NCBI GenBank assembly: GCA_018398765.1
Contig: JAHBMJ010000629.1
Coordinates: 20,558-43,542 of the forward strand
Origin: Chromera velia
Lineage: Eukaryota; Sar; Chromeraceae
DNA: 22,985 nt
Direction of reading: 5' to 3'
The notes under the pieces were generated by a model, which worked only from the letters and a program-made list of their open reading frames with translations, had not been told where the DNA came from and did not search any database. Made by a program: the position numbers and the translations under genes. This document shows, piece by piece, positions 8,958 through 18,779 of this stretch (within the stretch, counting starts at the first letter, position 1; every line of letters begins with the position of its first letter).

Positions 8958-9620
8958 TCATTTCTTCTTGACAAGTCGCTTGAGTGCCTCCCATTCATCT
9001 GCACTCTCGTCTGAGTCAATGAGAGACTCACAGTCAGATTCCCACATTTTGCCATGCCTCTCATAGGAGTCAATTGAGGAGATAGAGATTGATCTCTTGA
9101 TGGAGAGTTTTGTTTTCCCCCCCTTCTCCTTTCCTCCTTCCTTCTCCTTTTCCTTTTCCTTCTCCTTCACTTTGTTGCTCTCTTTCTTCTCCTTTCTTTT
9201 CTAGGTTTCTTTTCTCTAAACTCTGCTGCGTTCACCATCCACCTTGTGATCGTATCATCGGAGTAGGGACAGGATGCTTGATGATATCCCTCCTTTGCAC
9301 ATCTTATACATCTCTTTACGAGGCGATCGGGGATAGATTTGAAAATCGGTTTCACCCCCGATTCTGTATCATCGTCCGAGTCGTTACTCTTCCCCCCCAA
9401 CCCAGCGAATCTTCCTTTTGCTGCCCTCTCTTCTCCTTCCTCGGTTTTCTTGCCTCCCTTTACTGTCTTTTTTAGGATTGCTTTCAGCGGTCCCGTCTCC
9501 ATCACTCCTCTGTCGTCTTCATCTTTCCTTTTGCCAAAGGAGGTTGCTTGTGCCTTCGCCAACGCTTCAACCGAGGCAATCACCTCGTCAAAGTCCGTCT
9601 CATCCCTTAAGTCCTTATAG
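8958..9620 (-). pseudogene. Gag of the LTR element, C-terminal part
   Basis: The frame from 9620 begins in the duplicated segment (YKDLRDE.DFDEVIASVE.L) and continues through a charged linker. It then reaches a zinc-knuckle-like motif at about 9310-9269, CIRCAKEGYHQASC. Its spacing is C-x2-C-x5-H-x3-C, whereas the usual retroviral-type knuckle is C-x2-C-x4-H-x4-C. A Lys/Arg/Glu-rich tail follows. That frame stops at 9167-9169. An overlapping frame then continues with KEKEKEKE and an acidic end (DSDESADEWEALKRLVKKK) to 8958, so a single frameshift probably separates the two. Such motifs bind nucleic acid in Gag proteins. The N-terminal half lies more than 9 kb away at 18780-19489 because of the nested insertion. 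Confidence 0.65.
9537..9620. repeat. 84-bp duplication flanking the nested element (low-coordinate copy)
   Basis: It matches 18780-18863 with five differences, all transitions. Both copies encode the same Gag segment (YKDLRDE...AKAQATSF on the minus strand). They sit exactly at the two edges of the inserted element, so the segment was duplicated in or before the insertion. Confidence 0.8.
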
Positions 9621-9914
9621 ACACAGACTAGTTCTTTGCTAGGCAAGGCTGGCCCTGTGTGCCTGCGGCCGACCGGCCGCAGCTACCATCTAAAGGCTTA
9701 GCCTAATCTAGGTGAGCTAGCGTATGAGTCGTTCTTTAGAATACGGATCCGTATCCTAAAGAAACAGGAAGGGAAACCCCAAAGCAAGTGCCCAACTCTA
9801 CTCGGTAGAACGGTGCGATAGCCGCAGCAATCGGGAATTAGCGGTCACTAAGCTTGGACTTGCGACCGGTATAACTAGTCCCTATCGAGCTCAGAGTTTC
9901 CCCTCGAAACCTAA
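9621..9914 (-). repeat. Terminal repeat B2 of the nested element
   Basis: It is a direct repeat of 10588-10881, with about 22 transitions and 1 transversion in ~294 bp. It contains an 8-bp stem with a GACC loop near 9664-9683 (CTGCGGCC/GGCCGCAG). It also has a 32-bp near-perfect palindrome centred on GGATCC at about 9732-9763. Confidence 0.85.
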
Positions 9915-10045
9915 ACTGGAAGAAAGAACAAAGACTTCTCGTAACCGTATGAGAACTGTCTGAGTTTCTCAACCACCTGGGAGCTAGAAGGGCGACCTAG
10001 TATAATTTCATAACTTAGTAATTGGACAAAACAGGGAGGGAGGGA

Positions 10046-10103
10046 GGGCAAAGAAAGAACCGAGGGGAAAGGAACGCAACCACACCGTTTTGAACTCAAA
10101 ATG
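10046..10103 (-). repeat. Internal repeat A2 of the nested element
   Basis: About 57 bp match 18722-18779, the opposite end of the element, with two differences. Its position between the two B copies is what suggests a split-direct-repeat layout. Confidence 0.7.
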
Positions 10104-10104
10104 A

Positions 10105-10587
10105 ATGAGAGAGTAGGAGAAGAGAGAAAGAGCAAGCCCAATTCGAGAAGTGAGGAGAGACTTGGGAGAAAACGAATTTTTGGGCTGAAACGGTCTCAGC
10201 GTGCGGTTCTGAAAATTTAGCATAATGCGAGACACACCCGGCATGCCGGCGCAGCCAGGGTGGCCGAAAGGCGCGCCGGGGAGCGTTTTGCCCTCTGAGG
10301 ACGTTGCTAGGGACGCTGCAACATTTAGCTGGGGCCTCTCAGAAAATTGAAATCGTGCTTAGGCAGAGTGAGTTCCATGGATAACATGAGAATTATCGCG
10401 CAAGGTTGCGCGCACTCTCTGGCCCATGATGATCGCGCCCAGACGCTGCAGAACATCGCGGAACCTGTTTGTGGCAACGCTGCCTGCTCGTGTGGCGGCC
10501 CGGGCCGTGCGCGCAAGGCTTGCCCAGCCGTCGCGCCTAACTCGCCTGTGCCTTATGCTCTAGAAGGCAAGCCCTCCCCGCATATCA
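10105..10587. other. GC-rich segment between A2 and B1
   Basis: Composition changes abruptly to GC-rich, with many GCGC and GGCC motifs at about 10230-10570, unlike the A-rich DNA around it. A plus-strand frame starting with ATG at about 10378 runs for ~70 residues and contains a CGNAACSCGG stretch. It ends inside repeat B1, and I do not consider it a proven gene. The segment has no counterpart at the other end of the element. Confidence 0.4.
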
Positions 10588-10881
10588 ACACAGACTAGTT
10601 CTTTGCTAGGCAAGGCTGGCCCCGCGTGCCTATGGCCGACCGGCCACAGCTACCATCTAAAGGCTTAGCCTAATCTAGGTGAGCTAGCGTATGAGTCGTT
10701 CTTTAAGACACGGATCCGTATCCTAAAGAAACAGGAAGGGAAACCCCGAAGCAAGTGCCCAACTCTACTCGGTAGAACGGCGCGATAGCCGCAGCAATTG
10801 GGAATTAGCGGTCACTAAGCTTGGACTTACGACCGCTATAGCTAGTCCCTGCCGAGCTTGGAATTTCTTCTCGAAGCCCAA
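10588..10881 (-). repeat. Terminal repeat B1 of the nested element
   Basis: It is the second copy of the ~294-bp repeat at 9621-9914, offset by 967 bp. The hairpin arm carries paired changes (CTGCGGCC to CTATGGCC, GGCCGCAG to GGCCACAG), one of which preserves pairing. Confidence 0.85.
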
Positions 10882-11066
10882 CTATGCTCAAACAGCGCAA
10901 GCTAATGCCAATTAGACTCAAATCGCGTGAACATGAAATTTTTGACGATAAAAAAAGGCATTTAGAATGCACTAATTCAGGGCGGAAGAGATGATAACTA
11001 ACCATTCACGTCTGAGATGGGAACTCATCCAACTAAAAGGCTGTCATGGTAGTAGAAATCAACTGG
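10882..11066. other. Gap where recombinase coding would be expected
   Basis: No continuous minus-strand frame and no recombinase catalytic motif is visible. The rest of a tyrosine recombinase (R...H-x-x-R...Y) would need several hundred bases, so most of that gene appears deleted. Confidence 0.35.
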
Positions 11067-11276
11067 CTAATCAGATCCGATGCACGTCTTGTGATAACGC
11101 TTGATGGAGTCGATAGTGTGAATGTAACGCTCTTTTATGGAGCTAGCAAGACCAGAGCGGCAGATGTTGAGAACCCCCCCCACTAAGTAGGATAGTTTGG
11201 GAGGCAGACGCGCCAAGTCTCTGTCAGACTGGCGGGTTTGTAGAGGGTGCTGGAACTGTTGGTTACTACTCATCAT
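11067..11276 (-). pseudogene. Possible N-terminal fragment of a tyrosine recombinase
   Basis: The segment 'GLASSIKERYIHTIDSIKRY' resembles the start of the SAM-like core-binding domain of tyrosine recombinases, where a 'gLs.sT...Y...l..f..fc' pattern is common. It lies just after RNase H, the place such a gene occupies in DIRS-group elements. The frame stops soon after and no catalytic residues follow, so the call rests on weak resemblance plus position. Confidence 0.35.
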
Positions 11277-11307
11277 TCATACCGAACCTGCAATTAGACG
11301 AATGAAA

Positions 11308-13622
11308 TCAGTGTAATAGGAAACAAATCCAGGGACTGTTGAGGTGGTCAGGGATGGAAAGTGGTGAACTGATGACGCCAGGAAGAATAAGCGGTGGGGG
11401 GTTGACAAAAAAGGTGGTGCGGGCAGGAGGGAATTGAAAAAACGAAAGTCGGGCGGAGCAGAATTGGCGAGGGATCGTGAGATGGTGGGCCCAGGAAGCC
11501 GATAGAACGTCTGGGAAAAAGAAGGCTGATGGGACTATGGTGGGCGGGTTGGAATTGGAGGATGAGAACGAGAGAACCAAATCCCTCAGATGCTGAGCCA
11601 CCGCTTCGTAGACTAGTAGAGAAGGGAGCCATATGTGGACGGGTGCTGCGGTGGGAAGCGAGTTGGCTACATCTGCAGCAGAGGCGGAGTGGAGGGCTGT
11701 AATGTGAGGGGAGTTGGTGAATGTGAGTAAGCCAGGTGATAGGGAGAGGCGAGCCTCAAGCCATCTCAGAGGGAAGTCGGCAAGGTGTTGACCTGCAAAC
11801 AAAGGCTCAGAGGCCTTTAACAGGGCATCTGCTTCATCGTTGTCTGAGCCTGCCACATGAACAGCATAAAATTCGATCAGGTGCCTCTTTGCTTGCTGGA
11901 GGAAAAACTTTAGAATCGGTCTCATAGCAGGGGTGCGCACGTACTTCCGTCTGAGGATTGCAACCGCTGTCACGTTGTCATATTGAATCAGAATGTTAAC
12001 AACGCACACGGCCTAACCAAGCTGAGCTGAGTATTTAGCTACAGCTTGGAAGGTCCGCTCGATCCCTTTTGCTTCCCGCCAGACTGAGTTCGAGTGTCAC
12101 ACTGACACGCGGATTGTGATGAAGACCATACCCCTGCATAGCGGAGAGGGGGAGCATCACCGCGGAACCAAAGACCTCCATTGCCTAGCAATGCAGCGTC
12201 TGTCCTCAGTAGACAAAACCAAGGAGACGACCTCAGGAAACGAGGTACGGCTTCGATTGAGGAGGGCTGCCAGAGGTCTAGGGACCCGTTGGGGCTAACT
12301 GGAAAGAGTCTACGGCCCGGGTGGGCCTGGGCGAGGAAATTCGCTCACCATAATAGATCTTTGTACAACGCTGAGTGAGGAAGGAGAAAAGTGGGGTCCA
12401 CTGCAGTATGGCGACGGCGGAGCCATTGGGGGTGAGATATCTTGGGCGCGAGGACATCTCAACAAGACACTAGATGATAGGAAGTCTCTACGTGGAGAAC
12501 CGACAGGTGATTCAGAAACCCGGTAAGTTTTGCCAGTATGGCTAAGGTGGGGGGAGGAATCGATGTGAAGTTGATCCCGGACTGAACAAGGGCTTCTACT
12601 ACTAGTAGGAGGAAGGCTGCGAGCAGCTTCCGAGCTTTCAACCTCTTCTTCTCTGAGAGGAATAGTTTAGCAGGGGCATCGGGAAGAGAAGGGTCACCGG
12701 TAGAGACTGAAACGCCAAGAATCTCTTGCATTCGGGAAGGAGGTTCTCTTTTCTTTGGGTGGACCTTCCATCCCCAGAGGTATTCTAGGGTGACCCACAC
12801 TAGGATGAAAGCTATGCCACATGCGTAAGCAGTTGGGGCGCAAATCATCCAGTCGTCTACATAAACTAGGAGTGTTGGGACATCCCATGCCCGAAAGATG
12901 GCTCGCATATGCTCGGTGAAAGCTTGAAAAATGAAAGGGGCTGTTTTCAGGCCGAAAGGAAGATAATTGTAAGTATAACATGTTCCTTTAAATGGATGGC
13001 GGAAACCAAGAAAGGTGCGGTGGCGAGGGTGGATTGGGATATGAAGGAAGCCATCCTTCAGGTCTAACTTTGCCATGAACCATCCAGAACGGAGGAGATG
13101 GAGGAAGTCCCAAACTGAAACGAAGGAAAAGGGTATATCCGCACACGTCCCATTTAGGCCAGAGGCTGATCCGTCAAAGATAACTCTAGTTTTCTCATCT
13201 TTGAAAACTACTCCCAGGGGCCAGGGGGGAACTAAGGTGAGGAATTCAGCCAGGCGGGGCTGGTTAGATCTTTCCTAGCTGCTCTAAGCAGTCTAATTCT
13301 TTGCGGACTGCCACAGGGTTGTCAAATAGAGAGGAATAGTTAGGGAGGCTTGAAGCAGGAGGCGGATACTTAAGGGGAAGTTGGAAGCCTTCTCGCAGGA
13401 TAAAGACCAATGCGGAGGGAACTTGGAATCCAGGGGAGTCTGGGCTGACTAAGCCTAATGGAGGAAAGGGGACTTCTGATACCGAAGGGGTTGGCAAACA
13501 ACTAATGGCTCCGTCAGAATGAGGAAGCCAGTTGGCCAGAAACAAAGTAGGTGACGAAGTCGCGTCGCCACTACTTAACAAAATTGGAAGATTTGCCTCC
13601 GTATTGAAAGTATCTAGAGGAG
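11308..13622 (-). pseudogene. Reverse transcriptase-RNase H of the nested element
   Basis: This is the polymerase of the element, broken into frames. It opens at 13622 after a strong acceptor-like sequence (CCTTCTCTTCTGTTTGCAG). Frame one ends at 13264; frame two, open from about 13274, carries the polymerase core. Motif A is DLKDGFLHIPI near 13064, motif B is LPFGLKTAPFIFQ near 12957, and the catalytic motif C is VYVDDW at about 12866-12849. After a TGA at 12459-12461 come the thumb/connection region, a TGA at 12345-12347 (after LLW), and an RNase H start (TDAALLGNGGLWFRG). A further frameshift near 12095 leads to VWREAKGIERTFQAV, a TAG at 12013-12015, then YDNVTAVAIL and HVAGSDNDEADAL. The last two hold the expected RNase H acidic residues and the terminal ADAL signature. 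The YVDDW form and the RNase H fused downstream fit DIRS-group elements. The copy cannot make an intact enzyme. Confidence 0.8.
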
Positions 13623-14572
13623 CTGCAAACAGAAGAGAAGGCCCCAATTAATGAACAGAGAAATGTACGGACTAGGTATGCGGCTAACGCTATATACATT
13701 ATAGGCCTTAAGCACGGAGTCAGCCTAGAATGGCGTATGCCTGCTAAAGGAAAAAAGGGGGGGAGGGGGGGGGGGGGGAGGGGCTAGTAAGCACCTAACT
13801 GAAAACTGTTAATTGGTTAGGTTGATAGGGTCTGTGAGAGATGGGGAATATAGGATGAAATAAGGACGTTATAGGAACAGTGGCTCAATTAAGCCCAATA
13901 ATTTGAGCTGAGAGCTGAGTAACGTTACTAACGAATCAGTAGTAACGATCTAACTGCGAGAAGTTCTAGACAGAAAACCTAGATAAATAAGTCACAAAGG
14001 TAGAAAATTCTTGAAAGACTGAACATGAGTAAAGTCACTTTTTGGATGAGAAGGCCTCAGCCAACCCCTAAATACCAACACCGCGTTAAAACAGACGACG
14101 CATTAGCTAACTCTGAATCAACAAACACTGATAACCTCGAACTGTAAGCCGATAACGCCGGATAAGACTAATGAAACCATACAGAACAACCTGAGTCCGC
14201 AAGATAAAGATGAAAGGGCCAAGAGAAACTCCGTCAAGGAGTGAGGGGTGAAACTGAAACGGCAATGCAACACCGTTGGCTTAGACTACGAGTCCTAATC
14301 GAAAGAGGGAGCAGATCACATCAAATGAAGGCTGGTTACCTTCAATCTACAGCGGGCCCGCTGATCATGCATAGCAAGACCAGCTAAGGCAGCGAGTGTT
14401 ACTAAAAGAACGGAGAGGGAGGCAAAAACCACCAAGACGCATGAAGTGAAGGGAAATCTTGCAACTGCCTAAGAAATACAGAGAAGAGGAACTGATGAAA
14501 CACATATTAGCGACTCTTCTCCATGAAACCGCGATCCTGCTGATTGTGGATAAAAATACGCCTGACTAGCCT
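13623..14572 (-). other. Spacer or intron between gag-like and RT regions
   Basis: There is no usable frame on either strand. A poly-G tract lies at about 13757-13783, and an 8-bp stem (GAGAAGAG/CTCTTCTC) lies near 14482-14520. The strong acceptor at its lower edge suggests that at least part of it is intronic on the minus strand. Confidence 0.4.
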
Positions 14573-14825
14573 TCAAACTGAGACGGGGCCAATGGGAGTC
14601 TCAAACAACAATATCACCTGAGACGTACTGAGGTTTGACAATAATGGAGGGGGAAAGTGCTCAAGCAAGCATCCTGCCACCTCCACCGTAACGACCTGAA
14701 ACCCTACCTCCCTGTCCATCTCTACGGGGACCATAGTTGCCCAGATTGCCCCCCATGTTGCACTGCGGAGGGGGGTTGCCAGCTCTGGCCTGGCGGCCTC
14801 TATTGTTGCAGTTGGGGGGCTGCTC
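14573..14825 (-). pseudogene. Gly/Arg/Asn-rich C-terminal exon of the nested gag
   Basis: In one minus-strand frame this encodes NCNNRGRQARAGNPPPQCN followed by GGNLGNYGPRRDGQGGR and a Gly-rich stretch. RGG-like basic, glycine-rich tails commonly bind RNA. It begins after an acceptor-like TAG at 14826-14828. Joining it to the previous exon is off by one base, which a change in a C run (GCAGCCCCCCAAC) would explain. Confidence 0.45.
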
Positions 14826-14896
14826 CTAATCATCGACCACTATCAGCTGCTACCGAGCGGCATGAACCACATGGCGAGGGCCAACATAAAACTCAC

Positions 14897-14996
14897 CTCC
14901 CGCCCACACCGCTCTGTGGTTCCTTGGAATTCCCGCAGGACGGTTACGGTTGGTTTGCCCCATATACTGAGTCTGCATCTGATGGATAGCCTGCCG
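14897..14996 (-). pseudogene. Small predicted exon of the nested gag
   Basis: A ~100-base exon is bounded by an acceptor-like CCTTCCCCCCTTCCTAG and a donor GGAG|GTGAGT at 14896. One frame reads RQAIHQMQTQYMGQTNRNR followed by a basic segment, consistent with the nucleic-acid-binding end of a Gag protein. The next predicted intron is 71 bases (14826-14896). Confidence 0.4.
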
Positions 14997-15101
14997 CTAG
15001 GAAGGGGGGAAGGCAAACAAGGGGTTAAGCTAGGTAGAAAGAGAGCTGGTGTTTGTTGAGTTGATGGGAGCGGTAAAGGGAAGAGGTACAGCGAACTGTT
15101 A

Positions 15102-15563
15102 AGCGAAGCCAGTGGCGGAAGTAGTGGTGGGAACTCGTAGGCCAATGGCGGCGATGGCGGCGATCACATGCGGATCTAGATCTGGATAGAAAGCAATGTT
15201 GGTAGGGAGCCCGTCATGAACTCTATGGAGGGCTTGAATCACTCTGGAGGTCAGTGGAGAACCGGCGGCCACAAACAGGGATGGTTGATCATAAAAGACT
15301 TGTAGGAGTTCCTGGATCGCCCCGAACATATGGTAAAGGGCCTGGAGAGCCGCTTGAGCCTCCAAAGCGGGACGAGTTGGCTCAGTGACGATTGCTTGAA
15401 CAGTAGAGTCAGTTCACTGGGTAGCTACTGATCTGATACCGGCCGCCTCGTTGGAGACGGTGTTAATCAGCTCACGGAACCAGTTGAAAATCTGGTCTAA
15501 AGATTTCCCATCGAAGGGATCTTTGCGGGCTTCATTCCCCTTGGGAGCCTTCACTGACACTTT
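15102..15563 (-). pseudogene. Nested gag, capsid-like exon
   Basis: The frame opens at 15563 after TTCTTATTCAG and encodes VSVKAPKGNEARKDPFDGKS, then a helical segment (IFNWFRELINTVSNEAAGIR). A TGA follows at 15414-15416, then LEAQAALQALYHMFGAIQEL and further helices ending in TTTSATGFA. The FDGK...W and helix-rich character resembles capsid regions of Gag proteins, but I cannot name a family. Confidence 0.5.
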
Positions 15564-15655
15564 CTGAATAAGAATGTGTCAGAAGGACTCAGAAGTGTTC
15601 ATCTGATATGTATGATGAGTATCGGGGGCAGTAACCAGGATCACGTTGGACTCAC
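15564..15655 (-). other. Predicted 92-base spliceosomal intron
   Basis: The donor is TCTAG|GTGAGTCC and the acceptor is CACATTCTTATTCAG|AAAG, both near consensus. As read, the flanking exon phases disagree, so one exon probably carries a frameshift or a boundary is slightly different. Confidence 0.5.
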
Positions 15656-16850
15656 CTAGACCGAGGGACCAAAGAAGGGTCTGAAAACCGCCAAAGGGAA
15701 GTGGCCAGGATTGGGGTAGGTGTAGTGTCTGCTGCCCCGGCAAGTAGGGCGGCAGTTGTCTGCGATGCTGAGGGAGCCAAGGTAGTCAGGGCTGTGGGGA
15801 GGGGGGAGGTAAGCGTTGCTGAAGGGGGGGTGGGGAGGGCAGGGGTTGGGTTGACTAGAGCCGTGGCCCCCAAACTTGCTCTGATCTGAGCCAATACGTC
15901 AGCGGGGAGCTGTTGATTATTGGTCGCGGTTCTAAACGCGTGCAGCATGGCCTCAACAGGGTCAACAGTGGGTGCTAGTAGGCCCCCCTAGGGAGGGGAG
16001 GGCAACGCAGTTGCTGGGGCAGCAGGGCGAGGGTCACGGAAATCGAATTGAGGGTGACCCCTAAGCAACTCAAGGGCCTGTGCACCCGGGATGGATGCCT
16101 GCGGTGACGCTTCAGTGGGGGGATCCAACACCATTGGTGACGCATCTTCATCTGCTAGGCCCGTTTGTTGAGGGCCGTGGAGCTCGCGCAGAGCCTCCTG
16201 CAGCCACCAACGCACAGTGCCGGTACGGGGAGGTAGATCGGCCACAGGATGAATCAGACGAGTCGCAGCCATGTCTAGAGCCCACTGCTTCAATTCGGCT
16301 TCAGAGGCCGTAACCGGTGGGAGGGCCAGAATCGGAAGGCTTTGGCCTCCACTTGTAGGGGGGCAAAGGGGGCAGAGGTGTTGGTTCTCTTACCCGTCTG
16401 TCGGCTGATGAGGGTGACGGTGAAACGTACCCAACAGCACTGGTATGCCATGACGAAGCTCCTCGTTCTGCTCCTCAATTGATTGGGCGGGAGCGAAAAC
16501 GTGCGGACGACCAGTGAGCAGGTTAAGGTCACCCGCTTGGATGGGTGCCGTCTGCTCAGCAATACCTGAGTTGGGCATATCTCTGGGTGGTGGCTCGATA
16601 AAAACGCCCTCAACTGGGCATTCATCCGTGGAGCCCCCGGCGGCGGGGCTGGTGGTGGGCGGACCACCTGAACCAGTCGTGGGGGCGGCGGGGGGGCCTG
16701 TTGAAGCAGCAGCGGCTGCCTCTTAACCACCAGCAGGGGCCTAAGCAGACGATAAAGAGCTCAAGGCCTGGGCCGAGCCGGTAGGCTGCTGGGCAGCCGG
16801 AGGCTGAGCAGCCGCTCCGGGCACCAGAGAAAGATCCGGAGGATTGGAAC
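15656..16850 (-). pseudogene. Nested gag, Pro/Ala-rich exon
   Basis: A single frame of about 400 codons runs from 16850 to 15656 with no frameshift but four stops: TAG 16741-16743, TAA 16723-16725, TAA 16390-16392 and TAG 15988-15990. The product starts SNPPDLSLVPGAAAQPPAAQ and is rich in Pro, Ala, Gly and Thr. It contains a more globular part (SEAELKQWALDMAATRLI, then TVRWWLQEALRELH) and ends with a second Pro/Thr/Ala-rich segment. Conserved frame with only point nonsense changes indicates a once-functional exon inactivated mainly by substitutions. Confidence 0.6.
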
Positions 16851-17221
16851 CTGCAGTAAGGAAAACGACGGGGCCATAGGTTTAATTGGGTTACACCTTG
16901 GAGAACTAAGTGTAGCAGGGAGGCTCTAACTTTGACTGAGTGAGCACGGCAAGGATAATGCTGAATTAGGAGAGACTGCATAGAGCTCTAACCCTAATTG
17001 GGTAAGACAGTCAGTGAGTGATCGAAGCTAAAGGCAGTTAAGGAATTATATTAAACGGTGCTGGGCTCTAACCCTATAAAATAAGGGTGAGACAACATGC
17101 TCTCTATCTTAAAACACTAGGGTAGAAAAAAATTAATTCCACCCTAGGGAGAGAGAGAAAGAACAAAAATTTAGTATACTAGGCTCAATCCATTAGGAGG
17201 GGCAATTTGATAATCATTTAC
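16851..17221 (-). other. Frame-preserving 371-base intron of the nested gag
   Basis: The donor is GACAAAG|GTAAATG and the acceptor is TTTTCCTTACTGCAG|GTTCC. Removing it joins AAA G to GT TCC and keeps the reading frame of both exons open, which is good evidence of a real intron. Within it the motif GGGTTAGAGC occurs twice, about 82 bases apart. Confidence 0.6.
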
Positions 17222-17387
17222 CTTTGTCGGTGCAGTCAGACGAAGAGCAAGAAAGAGCATCACAAATAGCAATAATACGGTTAAAGTAACTAGAATCCAC
17301 TTCAGAGAAGGTGCGCTGGGGGGGAGTAGGAGGTAGAGAGGGCGTCCTGACAGCTTCCACTGACATCCTGGACATGCTAAGAGACAT
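17222..17387 (-). pseudogene. First coding exon of the nested gag
   Basis: An ATG at 17385-17387 opens a frame starting MSLSMSRMSVEAVRTPSLPP. It continues to 'DSSYFNRIIAICDALSCSSS' and runs to the donor at 17221. It joins in phase to the Pro/Ala-rich exon. Just upstream, CTTCTCTCTTTGCAG is another acceptor-like sequence, so a 5' UTR intron is possible. The intact exon is part of a gene that is broken further on. Confidence 0.5.
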
Positions 17388-18721
17388 TGAGGAGGAGCTT
17401 GAAGCGACTGCAAAGAGAGAAGGGAGAAGGGAGAGGCAGGCTCAATCCTTATGGCTAGGCATGCTGCATAAGTGTCATGAATAGACTGGCGGCTAGCTAG
17501 AGAAGCAGTGAGGCAGCAGGCTTAAGCCAGAGTGAGTGAAACAGGAAACAGCATGAGCGAAGAGGCCGAGTCCAGCTCGAGGCCAGAAGGGTCCGTCAAG
17601 TAAGCGCAGCAGGAACGACTAACCGTCAGAGAATTGGACGGGGGAGGGGTCAGCGGAAGGGCTGGCTCCACCATCGTTGCTGGGGGGAGCATGGTCTGCA
17701 AGCAAGGAAGAGGAGATCAAGCTTGACTCTGTGAGGGTGAAAGAATACCGTAGCCAGAGAAACTGAATCACGCTTGCTCCATCCCACAGGGGGGAGAGCT
17801 GGGGGATGAGGAAAAAGAAGAAGCGATAAGACTGGAAAGGGGAATGAGCAAAACTTCGCTGCAAAGAGAAAGTGAAGGGTTGCACGGAGCTGGGCTAGGA
17901 GGGAGTACAGGGGTGGGGGGGAGTCCGGTGAAGGGAGAAGAACCCGACAAGGGAAAGGGCAGTAAGTGGGGAGAGGCGAAGCTTGACCGAAGGGAAAGCA
18001 GCGAGGGCAGAATCGGGAGACAACGAGGAAGGGGAAAGGTACGGTGGGGGTTAACAGCGGGGAAGGGGCGAGAGTAACCGTCTTGGGCCAAAGGGAGGGG
18101 ATAGAAAGGAGAGAGAGGCGTGGCAACTGGAGGACGAGGGGGATAAAAATTTCTCTAGCGGCGGAGCCGTAGGGAGAGGGGAGGTAAAACTCAACCAAGG
18201 GGTTAGAAGGGAAGTAGAAGAGGGAAGACAGCCTATGAGCGGCGTAGGGAGAGGTCGGAAAAGGTATTAATGGCGGAAAGCAACAACTGTCAAGGCAACC
18301 TACGGAGACGGAGAGACCTGGAGAGACTGAAACCAACTGAAGGGGAAGATGTTGAGCAGGTCAGGAGAAGGAGCGGAGCTCAACTGGCACAAGGGCATGA
18401 AAAAGGCGGGGGGCAGCAACCTTACCAAGTTGCGCAGAAGTTGTGCGGAAGGGGTAGCCAAGCAACAAATAAACAAAGGTGAGACGGGAGAAAAACTTGA
18501 CCAGGATATACCTTCCGGGCCAGCGGCCCCAACCGCCATCAGAAGCAGGAAGAAGAAAAGCAGACGCATCCTCAAACTGGGGGAGGGGGAGAACCAGAGC
18601 TAGAGGGAGGCCGCAGGAACGCGCAGAGGCCACCGAAAGAAGAAACGCGAAGGCATCACATGGAAGCCGGGGAACAATGGCGAAGATGCCAGAGGGATGC
18701 ACGACAAGCGGCAGAGTAAGC
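17388..18721. other. Purine-rich leader of the nested element
   Basis: The plus strand is strongly A/G-rich, so the sense (minus) strand is pyrimidine-rich. Long open frames here encode Ser/Pro/Leu/Phe-rich or Lys/Arg/Glu-rich strings with no recognisable domain. I treat it as the 5' leader of the element rather than a gene. Confidence 0.45.
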
Positions 18722-18779
18722 CGACAAAGAAAGAACCGAGGGGAAAGGAACGCAACCACACCGGTTCGAACTCAAAATG
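18722..18779 (-). repeat. Terminal repeat A1 of the nested element
   Basis: It matches A2 at 10046-10103. Its outer edge abuts the 84-bp gag duplication, which fixes the 5' end of the element at about 18779. Confidence 0.7.

Larger units (their letters stand above)
9621..18779 (-). mobile_element. Degraded DIRS/Ngaro/PAT-like tyrosine-recombinase retrotransposon
   Basis: This 9.2-kb element is inserted into the gag of the LTR element. On the minus strand the order is: leader, spliced gag-like gene (17387 to ~14600), reverse transcriptase and RNase H (13622-11308), possible recombinase start (11276-11067), then terminal repeats. No integrase, protease or LTR pair is seen. The ends fit split direct repeats (A1 ... 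B1 A2 B2): A1 at 18722-18779, B1 at 10588-10881, A2 at 10046-10103, B2 at 9621-9914. One departure is about 480 extra bases between B1 and the A2 match. The recombinase catalytic domain was not found, and several stops and frameshifts show the copy is dead. A different YR-type or chimeric element cannot be excluded. Confidence 0.65.

Noticed and set aside
14488-14530. Hammerhead-ribozyme-like CTGATGA followed by GAAAC
   Set aside because: The required stem II between the core segments and a cleavage-site stem are not visible.
17650-18336. 228-residue minus-strand frame in the leader of the inner element
   Set aside because: Low-complexity Ser/Pro/Leu/Phe string caused by pyrimidine bias, with no motif and no conserved neighbour frame.
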